The translations under genes and the position numbers were made by a program. Below the pieces are notes generated by a model that was given only the letters and a program-made list of their open reading frames with translations, searched no databases and had not been told where the DNA came from. Positions 1 to 13,100 of a DNA stretch of 64,000 nt are shown here, in pieces (the stretch's first letter is position 1; the number at the start of each line of letters is the position of its first letter). Origin of the DNA: Himantopus leucocephalus (Eukaryota; Chordata; Aves; Charadriiformes; Recurvirostridae); NCBI GenBank assembly GCA_003993805.1, contig RSEF01000003.1, positions 57,310,897 through 57,374,896 on the forward strand. The letters are read 5' to 3'.

Positions 1-144
1 AAAAAAAAAAAAAAAAAAAAAAGGCAATCAAACCGCACTTTGATATAAAGTCAATCGAAAACGGGCATTGTGCCTTTCACCCGAACCGCTTTATAAACAG
101 GCATAAACAGGCGGGTCCGTGCTCTCTAGGCACAGCCGACACCC

Positions 145-162
145 GGGGGGGGGGGGGGGGGN
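145..162. repeat. G homopolymer (17 G) ending in an ambiguous base
   Basis: Seventeen G in a row are followed by N at 162. This looks like a sequencing or assembly weak point in the CpG island, so local length is uncertain. The window also opens with 22 A (1-22). Confidence 0.9.
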
Positions 163-373
163 TGTATCCCGTGGACCGCAGCCTCTCCCAGGGCAAAGCC
201 GGGCAGCAGCCCCCGCCTGCCACGCAGGCGGAGGAAGCGATTTCGGCGCCTCAGGGCGTTTCACTCACGGCCGGCCCTCCTCGCCTCACGGTGCGAGGGG
301 CCGCTGGGCGCTGCCGGCGAGGCGCTGGCGGGCGCGCCGCGCTGCCGGGGCCTCGACGGCGACCTTCACCTCA

Positions 374-391
374 GCCGCCGCCGCCGCCGCC
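374..391. repeat. (GCC)n trinucleotide repeat in CpG island
   Basis: Six GCC units in the SYNJ2 promoter or 5' UTR region. A shorter (GGA)n tract lies at 566-576. Confidence 0.8.
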
Positions 392-706
392 CGGACGCGC
401 CGCCGAGGGGGTGGGAAGTGGTGGCGCCGCCGGGCCGGGCCGGGCCTTGGCCCACAGCGCCCCGCCGGGAGCAGCAACGCGGCGCGGCCGTGGAGGGCGG
501 TTGCGGCCGCCGCTCCTCCCCTCCTCCGCGGGCAGGGCGGGTGGCGGCGCCTCGTACCTGTCCCGGAGGAGGAGGAGCCGCAGCCGGGGAGCCAGAGGGA
601 CGAAGTTAACTTGAAAGTTTACAAGGGACCGTGGGTGGGAAGAGAAAGGCGGGGAGGAGAGGGGGAAGGTCGCTCCCGCCCCGTTGGCCACAGCTGGGGA
701 CTCCCC

Positions 707-738
707 GAGGAGGAGGAGGAGGAGGCGGCGGCAGCAGC
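707..738. repeat. (GAG)n/(GGC)n trinucleotide repeat in CpG island
   Basis: About six GAG units run into GGC and GCA units. The tract lies about 300 bases upstream of the start codon and could be in the 5' UTR. Confidence 0.8.
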
Positions 739-1034
739 CGTGCCGCGGGGCCGGCGGGGAGCGGCAGCCGCAAACTCTCCGCTCCCTTCACCGCTGGGCG
801 CCCCCTCACAGGCACTTGGAGGCCCGCTGAGGTGACCGGCTCCCAGGAGGGGGACACGGCCGTCTTCCTTGCCCGCCTCCCTGGGCGTCCTCCCGCGGGG
901 ACCGGGGACGCCGCGCTCGGAGGAGCTCCCGCGGGGGCGCGGGGCTGCTGGCGGCCCCCGGAGGTTCCTTCGCCACCCGCGCTGGGGTCGCATCCCCCTC
1001 TTCGCCAGCACCTCCCTGCGACCGGCCGGCTCCC

Positions 1035-1155
1035 ATGGCTCTGAGCAAAGGGCTGCGGCTGCTCTGGAAGCAGGAGCCGGGGCCGAGCGCGCTGCTGGAG
1101 GCGCGCACCCGCCAGGACTGCCTGTTGCTGGAGGCCGGCACTGTGGCGGCGCTCA
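1035..1155 (+). CDS. SYNJ2: SYNJ2 coding exon 1 (residues 1-40)
   Basis: The start codon opens [13 protein letters not shown], the SYNJ2-type N-terminus. The start context has C at -3 and G at +4, a moderate Kozak match, and no upstream ATG competes. The exon ends before donor GTAAGT at 1156, leaving one base of codon 41. The frame stays open into intron 1 to about 1703, but the donor is strong and the continuation has no SYNJ2 similarity. Confidence 0.95.
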
Positions 1156-4100
1156 GTAAGTGCCCCGCGGCGGGCAGGGCCGGGCCGGGCCGTTTCCCGC
1201 GCGGTGCGTGTGGGGGAGGCTGTGGCGTGGTGAGGTGGCTTGTGTGTGGGTACGCGCCTGGTGCCTCTGCGGTGCCCGCGGGACTCGTGTGGCCCCACCG
1301 GAGGGGTGCCGGGGTGCGGCGGCAGCAGCCGATCCCCAGGAGGTTAGGGACACTTTCCCCCGTGGTGGGGAGAGAGGACGGGGAGCGCGCAGACCTGGGC
1401 CCAGGGGGGACACTGACCTTACGGTCCCCTCGCTTTAAACCCCGGCCTCTAGCACGGCCCTCCAGGCATGCCCACCTGCTGCCGGTTTGGGGTGACCCCT
1501 GGTGCCCTGCCGTGCATGGAGCGTTGGCCAGCAGATCCTCCTCCTCCCTGTGCGACCCCAGGCCTGGTCTATGTCTGACCGGCTCTTTCTCTGCTCTGGG
1601 TGGCTTTAGCCTCCTCCCAGCAGCCGGAGTGGGAGAAGCGGGAGAGGCCACCTGCCTGCCTGGTGGCTGTGGAGTCTCGGCACAGGGCACCTTTGCTGTG
1701 TGAGACTTGTGCTCTACAGCCTTGTATGAGCCTGACGGACTGCAGAGGAGGGTCCAGCTAAAGGGATGGGGCCCAGTGCCTCTTGAAGAAGTTTCTATTC
1801 ACCTGTATCGGGTGCCAGTCACCAGTGTAGACACCCTGTTGACAGGAGAGATTGTTTTGGATGACTGACTTGAAATTCATGGCCCGTAAAGAAAACCTGC
1901 ATTCTTGCTGTGGTGCCATATCAGCCCTTGTGGTTTGCACTATATATGGTTACTTGAGTGTCTGTCTCCTACTGGAGGAGCTCGAGTCTCACCTGGGGCA
2001 GTGGAAGTCACGAACATGCTCAGGGTTGTCTCATCATGTGTTTTGATACGTGCCACCCATGAGTTAATGCAATGCTAATGTTGAGGCAGACACAGAAAAA
2101 TGAGGTGACTGAGAATGTAAGGTGCAAAAAGTAATGCAGGGGAACACGTTGTGCTTGTGCTGTGTTCTTAAATTGTTTTGTATGTAATACTTAACTGTTC
2201 CAGCAATCGTGCCACTGTTGGCAGTGTTGAAGAAGTCCATATTCAAACAGCTCAAAGGAAAAGGGGAAGACTTAAGCTGTGAACCCTTTGTAGTAAGAAC
2301 TGTATGTGCGTTGTGGTTTGTACGTCAGTCACAACATCAGCTCAGGATCCAGGCCCACTGAGCTAAATCTTCCATGGTATATGGTAGTGAGACATCCAGA
2401 CTAAGGTATTGGGGATCTTACAAATGAAGAAAGCCAAAAAAGTCACCAGGTGGCAGCTGGTTTTCACAAGAATAGTTCTGATAGTGGAAAAAATTTGACC
2501 TGTCATGATAAAGATCTGTTATTGCCACACTGTGGGTTTTTCTAATAAATTTTATTGGTATTTTGTATTGTGTAATACTTTGGGCATTCAATTTCTTGTT
2601 AAATTCATTGGTAATACGGAACATGAATATGTTGTATTTTTCTAGGGTTTTTTGTGTCAGTTTTCAATGAACTGGCAAAGTGAAAAGTCTGGTACTACTG
2701 AGCAGCATTTTATTCACTTTCCCTGATTTTTGAAATCTGTTGATGTTAAAGCTCTCCATTGATATCAATGTCTGTATTTCGTTATTCTGATACAAATCTA
2801 AAGCAGCTCCACTGCCTAAAGCCAATACGCATGAATAAAATTGAGAGACCAGTGTTCATCTAGCTGACCTCAAGCCATTCGTATGACCAGTAGTTGGAAA
2901 GAATATTTGCCATCTCACTAATTAACGAAATCATCAACTTAAAATAGATTTTTCTCCCCCAGTGTTGCTATCTCCCATTTGAATTGCTATAGCTAAAAAT
3001 GATTCGAGAATTTGTATAGTCTCTCTTAAAATGTGTTAGAAGAATTTTGATGTGGTGATGTGTATAGTGGCTAGTGTAAAAGCCTGTTTGCCATGGCTTT
3101 TCAAAGTTCAATATCACCTCTTGAGATAACTGTAATCATGCATGCGTTGGCATCCAGCCCACTCCATGTTAGTAACTTTGTCATTTTATTTCATTTGGTT
3201 TCTCTTTTCCTGCCTGGGTTAGTTCCTGTGTTGTAGGAAAAGCCAGTTTATCCAGTTGAGCCTGGTTAGATGGTTTCTTCTGTTTACGCAGCAAAGGACC
3301 AGAAAAGGAGGGAAAACCAGCAGTAGGTGTTGTGATGGTAAATTTACAAGAATTGTAAAGAGGAAGCTCTGCAGCCAAGGTGGTAACAGAAACAACATTA
3401 ATTCTGTTTTGTTCGACTGGCCTTTAGGTTGTTACTAACCATAGAACACTTCAGTGGAAGGTTAACAAACTTCGTGTATGTGTGGTTTCAGATGAACTAG
3501 CCCTAGGATTGTGTTAATTTTGGCTTCTGCGTCTAATTTTCTGTTTCTAAAATAAAGTTTTTAAAAAATTGCGTACCTGTGGTGAGGAGGAATTATGCAG
3601 CTCTGCCTTGTGCGAACTTCCACACTAACTAAAAGCAGATACGTATACCTGGAGCACTTAAGTTGTACAACAGTTTGTGCAGATTTGCAATAGCAGCCTC
3701 GTGTCAATAGAACTGTAGAGAGGAATAGTCATGGATGGACAACGAAGGCCTGAGAGCAAATTTTAGTCATTGTTCATTATTCTTTTTCCATAATTACCAA
3801 GTGTCTCTGCCCTTGAACAGCTGCACTTTTTTGAAAGTTCAATTGCTTCTATAATACTTTTGTACTAGAAGAAACTTACATGTTGAATTTAGCCTAGTTC
3901 AAGTGGCAGAAGGGAGTGAGAATCATCCTAGGAGAAGTGGCATTGCAAAAAAGAAATCTAGAAAACCACACACTTGTATAAGTGCAGTGTCTATACAGGC
4001 CATAGACCTCTGGCAAGCTCATAATTAAAATAAACCCTTTCAAATACGTAAACCAAAAATTTGATACTGGCTTTGTCTCAAACACAAGAAGAAACTTCTT

Positions 4101-7100
4101 TACGGTTAGGGTGACAGAGCAGTGGAACAGGTTGCCCAGGGAGGTTGTGGAGTCTCCTTCTCTGAGGATTTTAAAGACCCACCTGGATGCAGTCCTGAGT
4201 AATGTGCTCTAGGCAATCCTGCTTTAGCAGGGGAGTTGGACTAGGTGATCTCTAGAGGTCCCTTCCAACTCTGAAAATTCCGTGATTCTTGTGACTGGAT
4301 GACCTTATACTTTTTCCTCTCTTAGTATGTTATAAAGATCATGATGACAATTTTAGTTGTAAATTGGTTATATTTCAGAATTTCCTTACTGTGTATAGAG
4401 ATTTAATACTTTTAACTTTAAAAATATTTGCACATGTGGTATCTGTAGTGGGAAAGTATTATGGAGATCTCTAATTGTCTGAGATGTCAGCAATTTATAA
4501 AGCGAGAACACTCAGGCTGTAATGGAAACCTAACCTAAGAAACTCTTGGAAAAATCAAGGAATCAAAAACCACAGCAGAAAAACCTAACTGCATAACCCC
4601 AAACCCCTTAATTCAATCTGTACGGCGTTGTAATATCAACAGAACAGTTTTCTGTTCTATCATAAATTAAATACTATTTTTGAAGATGGGAGTTCTTCTT
4701 CCTTTTCTCATGATGTCACTATAGGGTGGAGGGTAAGACACTGTTTTGAATTTAACAGCACGTTTTGCAAGAGGCTTTTTTTGCCACTGGCAACTCTGAA
4801 GCTTCAGTCATCTCCAGAAGGATGGGTGACAGCCTGAAACAATTCTTCCAGGAACTCTCTGAACTAGAGCATCAATAATTAGATTCTATGGAAGAAACTT
4901 AGAGTCATGAAGGATGAAGAAAAATTGTCATTGATGTAGAAGTTTTTGCTTATACAAGAGGAAGTATAGATACAAATGCTATTCCTACGTTTAACACACA
5001 TTACAGTTTTTAATGCTTTATAGATGAAATAAACTGCACAAGGCAGTTCTGAACTGCTGTCAAGGCAGTCACTGAACTAAACTAAGGCTATAGTGCTGAA
5101 AATGTAGTTATCTAACTTTATTATAGCAGGTAATCTCAGTGAAATGGTGTCAACAAGATTGCTCTGCTATTGAAATTCAGCATAAAGATACGTTTTTGCA
5201 AGGGCAGAGCCAAAGGGTGCACAGATATTTTATTTTTTTTTTTGTAACCACTTTGATTCTGCAATTACTTTTATTAAGGAATGTTACAACTCCTGTTACA
5301 GTGGATCCTAAATGACCACAGTCTTTTGAAAATACTGAAATTCAAAGCTGATACAGTGCATGTTTTTGCAAATAGGGCTGAAGTTTTTCCTCCTGACTTT
5401 CACCCACAGATCTGGCAAGTAAGCCTTTACTAGAGACAAACTTAGAGTTAAGGGGTGAGCAGCTCCATTCCTTCTCTGTGGCTTCAGTTGCAGGTATGTG
5501 TGTGGTTCTTGGATGCGGCTGAGTGAAATCAGGGTGTAGCCTTGCAGGGGGAGGGATGCAAAACCAGGAAGTGGCAAGTTTTTACCTTCATATCTTTTTT
5601 TTTTGTACAGAATGCAGTTTCTGTGCTCTACATACATTCACTATTTACAATTAGTTTTAGTTTTGTATTTAGGTAGATAAATGTGCCACTGAGTGGGATA
5701 TGGAAATCAAACACCAATGCTTCTGTAAACGTATTGTGAATATATTTCTAAGCACTATACACCATGCAAAACAATGAACCCTACAGCATGACTCTTTTTT
5801 ACTTTTATGCCGGAATATTTATATAATCTCCCTATTTTATCTGTATCCCTTAAACTTCTTGTTTAAAATCAAAAATAATCAAATAATCCAATTACAAATT
5901 TTTATGAAGTTTTCTGTGGTTTAGTGGTGAACTGTTATTACCTACAAAACTTTCAGTGGAGGTAATCTATGTAGCAAGAAGCCTTGCTTTCTTTGGTTAC
6001 GCTGGCAATGGGCACTTGCAAACTATGGTTTCTCAGGCTGAAATTCACTGTTATAGGTTATAGGAACAAGTGTGTGTTAAAAGTTCCTTCGCTGTTGTTG
6101 AAATGCAAATCGGGTACCTAGAAGAGGGAAGATGTATTGGTATAAATGTAGAGTACAATACTTGTTTTCTGTGCTAGGAAACTGGTAGTGGTTGCGAGGT
6201 ATGAATTCTGCTTGGTGGTTTATGTCTGTAGTGACTACAAGTTTCCATGTTGATGTATGTAATATATGACAGGAACCACATAAAGATAATGGTCAAGCTC
6301 AAGAAAAATTACTTAGGGATTTCCCTTTCATATTTGTGTTCTTGACTGCCTGCAGATCGCAGGGTTGGCCAGTAGAAACCTAGTGGTTTTATGAGTCCAT
6401 TCTTCTTTGGTTGTGAATGAATATATTCATATATACACAAGCAAGTATGAAAACATAATCCCTCACTAGAAGCAGAATGTTCTCAGTCTAATATAGAAAG
6501 CCATTGAACTGATCTTTCCAAAATGCCACTTTGCTGATGTTTGTTGTGTTTTCAACCAGAAATACCACTTTCTAGAAAGTTGGTAAATACATTGCTTAAT
6601 GTTTTGAATATTCAGACTCTCTTAACTGTAACCCTGGCCACAGACTTCTTCCCAACTTTGTATTGCTTAACCTATATGGTATTTCAGATTACAGTCTGAC
6701 TTGCATAATGCCTGTGTAGCTGAGATTGAACATGAACAGGAAGATTTTAGTGAGGAAAGATAATGAAAATAAATGAAAATACAACAAAGTGCTTTAGGTC
6801 TGTCTAAGGATGTCAGAAAAACAGAATTTGAAGGCAAGTTAATTATCTAACTTCATATAATACCAGACATTGCATGTAATTCTAGGTAAGATGCTGATGG
6901 TAATGTGTGTATTTCTTTTCTCACGTGTTTTGGGGGGATTTTTGTATATGAAATTTCTGTTGGTTTATAGATTTGCTCTTTCTGGGGAAATTTCACACCT
7001 CTTTCCCCAAAATGCTAAATGACACAAATAAAGGAAACAAGTTACTGAGACCCCCCACATCAAACCTATGTAGGTATAGCGGTACCTACAGCTAAGCAGG

Positions 7101-10100
7101 TGTCTATTTCCAGAATCAGGCTTAAGAATCAGAGAGGAGAGCCAGAACCTGTAATCTTGCCCCAAACTCTTTTCTTCAAGAGCTCTTTCTTCAGTATCTT
7201 TAAGTTGTAGGTATTACTGTGTCTGTCCTTAATATTGGACTTGGAACTATGGTACCTTTCTGCCCTCTTACTCCAGTCACTGAACTTTCTGGGCACCATG
7301 TGTTTTAGAGCTGCGCTGGTTCCTGCTGAAGTCTGAGGGATCAGCCCTACGGAAGAGTTGAATAAAAGAAACTGCATACGTCTGGCTGGTTCCTGCTAAC
7401 TGTTGAATTGAATTTGCAGCTTTTACAAGCAAGAAGTCACACTTGGATAGGCCATGTGGTATATGTAGTTGTGTGTCTTTTCGTGGTGTTTTTCTTGGGC
7501 TCTGAAATATTTTACATGTGCAAAAAAGTCACTTTTAATTGAGTTTGAATTATTGCGTGCCTCTTGTTTTGCAAGGGTTAAAATTTTGAGCTAACATGCC
7601 AGCCTTATATATAATTTACATCAGGAGCTTTTACATAATTGATATTAAGAAAAGTGCTTGAGGAATGCAGACAGTGTGCAGATCTGTAAAGCTGTTATGA
7701 GCGCAGCACAGTTGTGGTAATTATTGCAGAAGGGTGGATACTCAATTATATGCTTAGTGGGAGGAAAGATTACTAAAAAAATATTAATGGGAAGCTTTAG
7801 TGGAGTTTGGTAATTAGTATGTGTACTGTTTAGTTACCTATAGTTATTATTAAGTAGTAAACAAATGCACTATGTAGTTGTAAACTTGGCTTATTCTCTA
7901 AGTAGAAACCTTTTTCATGAGTTTCATCAACTTCTGTGGCAGTATTGTGCATTAACTATATACGTATGTATCTCAAGCTGTTTGGCTTGAAAAAGGAAGG
8001 ATTTTACATGTGAACAGAGTATAGTTAAAGATCCAGTCCTTGTCCTAGGTTTTCAACCAGACAGCTCTCACAGCCTCTGCATTTCAGACTTTTTATGAAA
8101 GCCGTTGCAGAATAAAAACCCAGACTGTGGAATATTAACAGAGAAACACGGAAATAATTTTCATGTGACAGATTAAAAAAGTGCTATGTCTTTGGACACA
8201 TCTAGCTGTCAAATGTTGTTGCTAAACCAATACTTTCAATATTGTTGAAACTTGTCAGTATGGTTTATATTTTTCCTGTTTGTCAACAATCCGTTAGAGT
8301 TTCCTAGAAACTTTTCCCTTTAACTCTCTTCTTCATCCAGCAAAGGCGGAAGCACATCAGTTAGTTTTGTTCTCTGTCTAGTCACTCTCTTTCTGATTCT
8401 GGCTCTAGTGTCCTAGCACTGTTTGAGAATACTCTAGGGGATGTTTCAGACCAGGTTTTGATGGCAGTTATTTGAGATTTCAATAAGAATTTTTCAAGAT
8501 TTATAAAGATTTCTTTTTAATAAAAAGATAGGAAATTGGCTCAAGCCCTCTGCATTAATGTCCTTTTAAAGTCACACTTCAGTCATCCTTTCTATATATT
8601 GCCTTTTATTATAATGGTTGTTGGGGATTCCTCCTCCTTATTGCTCACCCCCTCCAAAAAAATAAAAAAATTGACTGGGGTGTGTCAAAATCCAGCTAGG
8701 ACCTCCCAGTGCTGGAGGGATGACACCTGTATGCTCACTTGCACAGTGGCAAGGCATGGAGCGAGACAGCGCCGTGGTGGCTGGAGGCTGTGAGGGACGA
8801 AGGAGCCATCCCCCCTGCTCACGAGGGCCCTTGTGGAGGGGGTGCAGCGTGCGGGAGCTGCTGCCTGACCCCTGCGGCCCGAGGCCCCTGCCCCGGCCCA
8901 TGCAATACAACAGTGCATCTCAGGAGTTTGTGCAACACCGAGGAGTATAATGGGACAGGAGTCTTCAAATTCCATCAGTATCTATAACAAATGGATTATT
9001 ATTTTTTTTTTTTTTTGCCACACAGATTTGGTCTGTATGCACTAAAATACTCTGACCTCTCCATTGGCATGACCCACAGGTGTAGCTCTGTCTGTTTGGC
9101 ATATTCCTTCCCTCAGACTATCCACAGGTGAGGTCTTAAAGAGCATGATGTATATTTAGAGAGTGCCATGGAAGCATCAAGGAAGTACCACTTTGTTGCT
9201 TTTTTGGTTTCCAAGTTTAAATTGCTTCAGGGAGCAAAATGAACCCTAGGATAAATAACAGAACCTGCCATGTGGTTAGAAACTATTGGCAAGTTGTTAG
9301 CCAGCCACAAAGAATGGCAACACAGCCCAGAGTCCTCCTGGAGCTTTGTGTTCGGAGCCTGCTCCTCCCTTCCAGGCGGCTCTGCTGGTACTGATGCCCT
9401 GACTGATAGTACCATGCAGTCAGACATTCTGTCAAATGGCATGCCCAGAACGATGGGGTATTTCTGTAGCCCTACTGGCAAAACACAGCTATTTGTGCGT
9501 TTGAAAAAGTCCCATGCCAGGAGCTGATGTGCGTGTGATGCCACTGGCTTGACTTGGGAAACTTTGGTGACTTCTGTACATGCCAGTGTCAGGTGCTTCT
9601 TGCTGTTAGCGGCAGGAGTTATGCGTTGCTTATTTCCATGTTGAAATGAATTCCATTCTTTTGGATCATGCTCTTACCAGACCGTTTCACAGTCAGCTTT
9701 CCAACCGGTAACTCTGCTTTGAAGAGTATCACCGTGCTTTCAAGGTGTCTTTCAAATGCTTTCAGGTTGTGCCTAGTCTGCAAGTTTGCGAGCTCATGCA
9801 TCAGCCTGAGATCTGAATTTCTGGCAATTTCTTTTTCTTCCTAAAGGTGGAATATTTGGAGCAAGAATTTTGTTTATGGTTTTTCCTTTTTATTTTAAAT
9901 GGATCAAGGATAAGCTTTTAAGGCAGAGAACAGATGTAAGAAAAAAGTCAGTATGTTGTTTCTGCTCTTTTCTGCTTAGTGAAGATACCATGCATCTTTT
10001 TAATACATAAGGAAGGATTGGCAGGGAGTCTTTTTTAAAAAAAATGAAACATTGTTATAATCGAAACTATTTTTGCTGAAGTTTTTTCTGAAGTTTTCAA

Positions 10101-13100
10101 AAAAAGCTTCAAGAGTCTCAGCTTTTAAGAGGTGCTGTTAATGTTTAAATTGTTACTCCAGAGGTTTAGGTTACCCAATAAAAATCCCATTATCCTCCTT
10201 CTGTTGCTTGTGTTTTGTTTCTCTGGTGTGTGTGTGGTATCAACATTTTACTAGTTTCTCCTGTTTAACTCAGTGTTTCTAAGAAAGCAGAGTAGATAAG
10301 TTGTGAAAGTCAGATAGCAAAAATAAAATTAAGAAAAAATTAACAAGTCTTCCTTATTTGTCATGGGTGCAAAAATTGAGACAAAAGTGTTTTGATTTCC
10401 TTTGGGGGTTGCTTCTGCTAAGGAATTTTGGGAGTGAAGTTGTCCTTCCTTTCACTTCAAAATGTCAGTGATATACAGGATATTTATTTGTTTTTCATGC
10501 TTCTCACTGAGCTACTTGCCTCTTGAGGTTTATAAAGAGCAGTCTGTTTCTTTCTTTTCTGTTCTATCATCCATTGCAGGCAGTTCAGTTTGTCCTTTAT
10601 ATGCCCAGAGGTTTCAGATTTTTTTTAATTGCTGTAGTTTATTAGAGTGTAAGATTGTAAAGTATTAGCTAACTTCTAAAAGTACCATGTTGCTGTTTAT
10701 CAGGGGTAAGAGAAGTAAATGGACATTTGGGGGCCACAGCTGGTTTTCCTTATTCGTGAGGCTAATCTTCTCCTCATTGGGAAATATATACAACACACAG
10801 ACTTACTCATTCAGGAAGTACTTTGGTTTTAGTTTAAAGTAGCCAGTGACAGGTTTGGGCCATGTTCTGGCTTAATATCTAAATGTTCATTTTGTGCCCA
10901 TTGAAGTCAGTTGTTGCAGAAATACAACATCAGCGCCTGACCCTTTATTCGTTTATTTTTAATCAGATAATTTTTGCTTTACTAAAATATAAGTTTAATT
11001 CTTTCTGAAATCAACATCTGATGTTGTGTCTGCATCAAATTATATTATCTTGCATAAAAAAATCCAATTCTGTATGGAATTAAACTGCGAGAATCTAGAA
11101 GCAGAAACCATCTCTTTTTGCACATCAAGAAAAGAAATATTTATCTTATGGCCAGACAAATTGTTATTTTTGTTCTTCTTTTAGAATGGTGTAAGGTTTA
11201 CATGTGCTTGTATATTCCTTTACTTACTCTGAAACTGATGTGGCACCTGTGTCATAGAATAAGAACATTACTAATGATCATGTTGTTTGGAAAGGTAGTG
11301 AGTGCCCTTCTTTCTTCTAGGGTGGTGTGTGGAGAGGCTATGCATTTCTGTCCCATCACTTTTTAATCACTGTGTTCTTACAGCATTTGAACCCTACCTT
11401 TGTACTGTAGTTTTGTTTACTGAGCAAAATCAACTGGGAAGCATTGGTGTAGGCAATAGCAATCTGAAAATTTTGTAAAGACTGGAAAACTAAGGTTTGC
11501 TGCCTTTCATTTTGTTTCTCAGCTTCAGAAGAAAAGGATGCAATTAAAGGACAATATGAAAAACTCATGGATGCTTATGGCTGCTTAGGAGAGCTTCAGC
11601 TTAAATGTGGTAAGTGACCTTCTGTATGACTGAGATTATAAAATGCCAAGACAATGCTGAAAGACAACAAGTGGCTAAAGTTTTCCAATTCCTTAACTTG
11701 TGAAAGCTAATTGCACCTAGTTATGTACAGTCTGGAAAAGATCTGTTTCTTTTTCTATGCTGTGCTGAAAGCATATCACTAAATGATAGTGTAAGAATTT
11801 TGGATTTTTTTCTCGCTTCTGTTTTGTCTAACATTCTTAGCTGCCTGAAGATAATAGCCATTTCTTTCCTCTACCACATTTGTCCAAGGCAAGCTATGAT
11901 TTCTTTTTTTTTTGAAGGATCACGTTTAAACACAAATTAATTATGGTCATCTGACACTGCAGTACTACAGATTGCCAGTCCTTGCTATAATGCCCACTTG
12001 CCTTTAATTGGGTAATTTACATGGATAAGGATTTGCAGAAGCAGGCCTTTAACCCCAACTAGTATAGTAAGGAATATTTATTGTCATTGTTGTAAATTTC
12101 TGTACAGTTTGGGAATCTTGATTTAGCAAAGGACTTGCTGTTACACTGCCTAGAGGAATGTTAATGGAAATAGCATATTTTAGGAAGAGAACTGCAGTCA
12201 TCGAAGGTAATAGTACCTTACACAGCAGACTTCAAATTCACTGTTGAAAAAGATGTATTAAAACGAGAAGCACTGTATGCCTTGCTCCCATGGTCTTCTT
12301 GCAGTAAGCCTTAATTTTGACTTGGAGGAATGACAAGACTGTTTTCCATATAACTCGATGCTTGGTCAAGGAATCCACCAAAGGCAGTGGTGGTGTAAGC
12401 ACTGGTGTATTTAGACCAGTAGATATAAGTGTATCTTTTTATAGCCTGCTTACCATTTTATGGCTTGAGTAATATGACTTGAGACTGATCTGAAAAGGTG
12501 ACTGCAATCTGAAAGATTTCTGTGTCATGATTTAGAACAGTAGGTCCATCTAGTCTTTTAAAATGAATGTGGGCTTTTTGTTTGTTTTGTTTCTTGTGGA
12601 GTTAGTTAGGCATTTCTATGGAGATTAATATCAATTTGTTAAAGTAATTAAAAATGAAGGGCTTGTGATTAGTTTTTGTTGGCACTCGGACCTGTTTTTC
12701 TTCATAGGCGTCTAATGAATCTGGTTGTAATAGTAAAGGAATGTAGTTACTGAATTCAAGCTCTTCGTGCTACAGATGAGGGTATTTTCTTGTATGTGAT
12801 GGGAACTAAATATATCCGGTTTTAGTCTTCATATTAAAAGGTGAATGATTTCAAATCGGGTGAGAAATATTCTCAGCCTTATTTCTTCTCTTTTATGCTT
12901 TTATTTCTGTGTTTCCCATGTCCTTATTTCTTTTTGAACAACGCATGCTTAACTTCAGTGTCCTTAAAGTGTGAGGTTTTTCTTCTCTGAGCTTTGTCAC
13001 TGCACCTGTCTTGTTCTAGCATTAAATTATAAGTCCCAGAACAGGACTTCATTTGGAAGGGATTCTTAAAAATTTTGTTGTTAATTGGACAAAAGAGTTA

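Larger units (their letters stand above)
130..1420 (+). promoter_or_regulatory. SYNJ2: CpG-island promoter and 5' UTR region of SYNJ2
   Basis: The stretch is strikingly G+C and CpG rich against an AT-rich surround, with many GC-box-like GGGCGG and CCGCCC words. It spans the exon 1 start codon and fades into intron 1. This is the usual form of a broad vertebrate promoter. The transcription start cannot be placed. A TATAAA word at 92-97 lies just outside the island and is probably not the core promoter. I saw no ATG between the N at 162 and the SYNJ2 start at 1035, so the 5' leader appears free of upstream AUG codons. Confidence 0.8.
1156..11522 (+). other. SYNJ2: SYNJ2 intron 1 (10.4 kb)
   Basis: Noncoding apart from repeats. 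It holds a CR1 3' fragment at 4086-4290, a GC-rich, CpG-containing pocket at about 8740-8910, and T runs at 5233-5243 and 9002-9016. Otherwise it is AT-rich unique sequence in which I see no gene. Confidence 0.85.

Noticed and set aside
92..97. TATAAA as the SYNJ2 core promoter
   Set aside because: It is outside and upstream of a CpG island, whose promoters usually lack TATA, and nothing ties a transcript start to it.
606..1690. Several long minus- and plus-strand frames in the CpG island
   Set aside because: GC-rich sequence has few stops. The frames are low-complexity arginine, proline and alanine runs without domains.
1035..1703. A 222-codon single-exon reading of the SYNJ2 start region
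   Set aside because: Similarity to SYNJ2 stops at the strong donor GTAAGT at 1156, and the rest is open only because the island is GC-rich.
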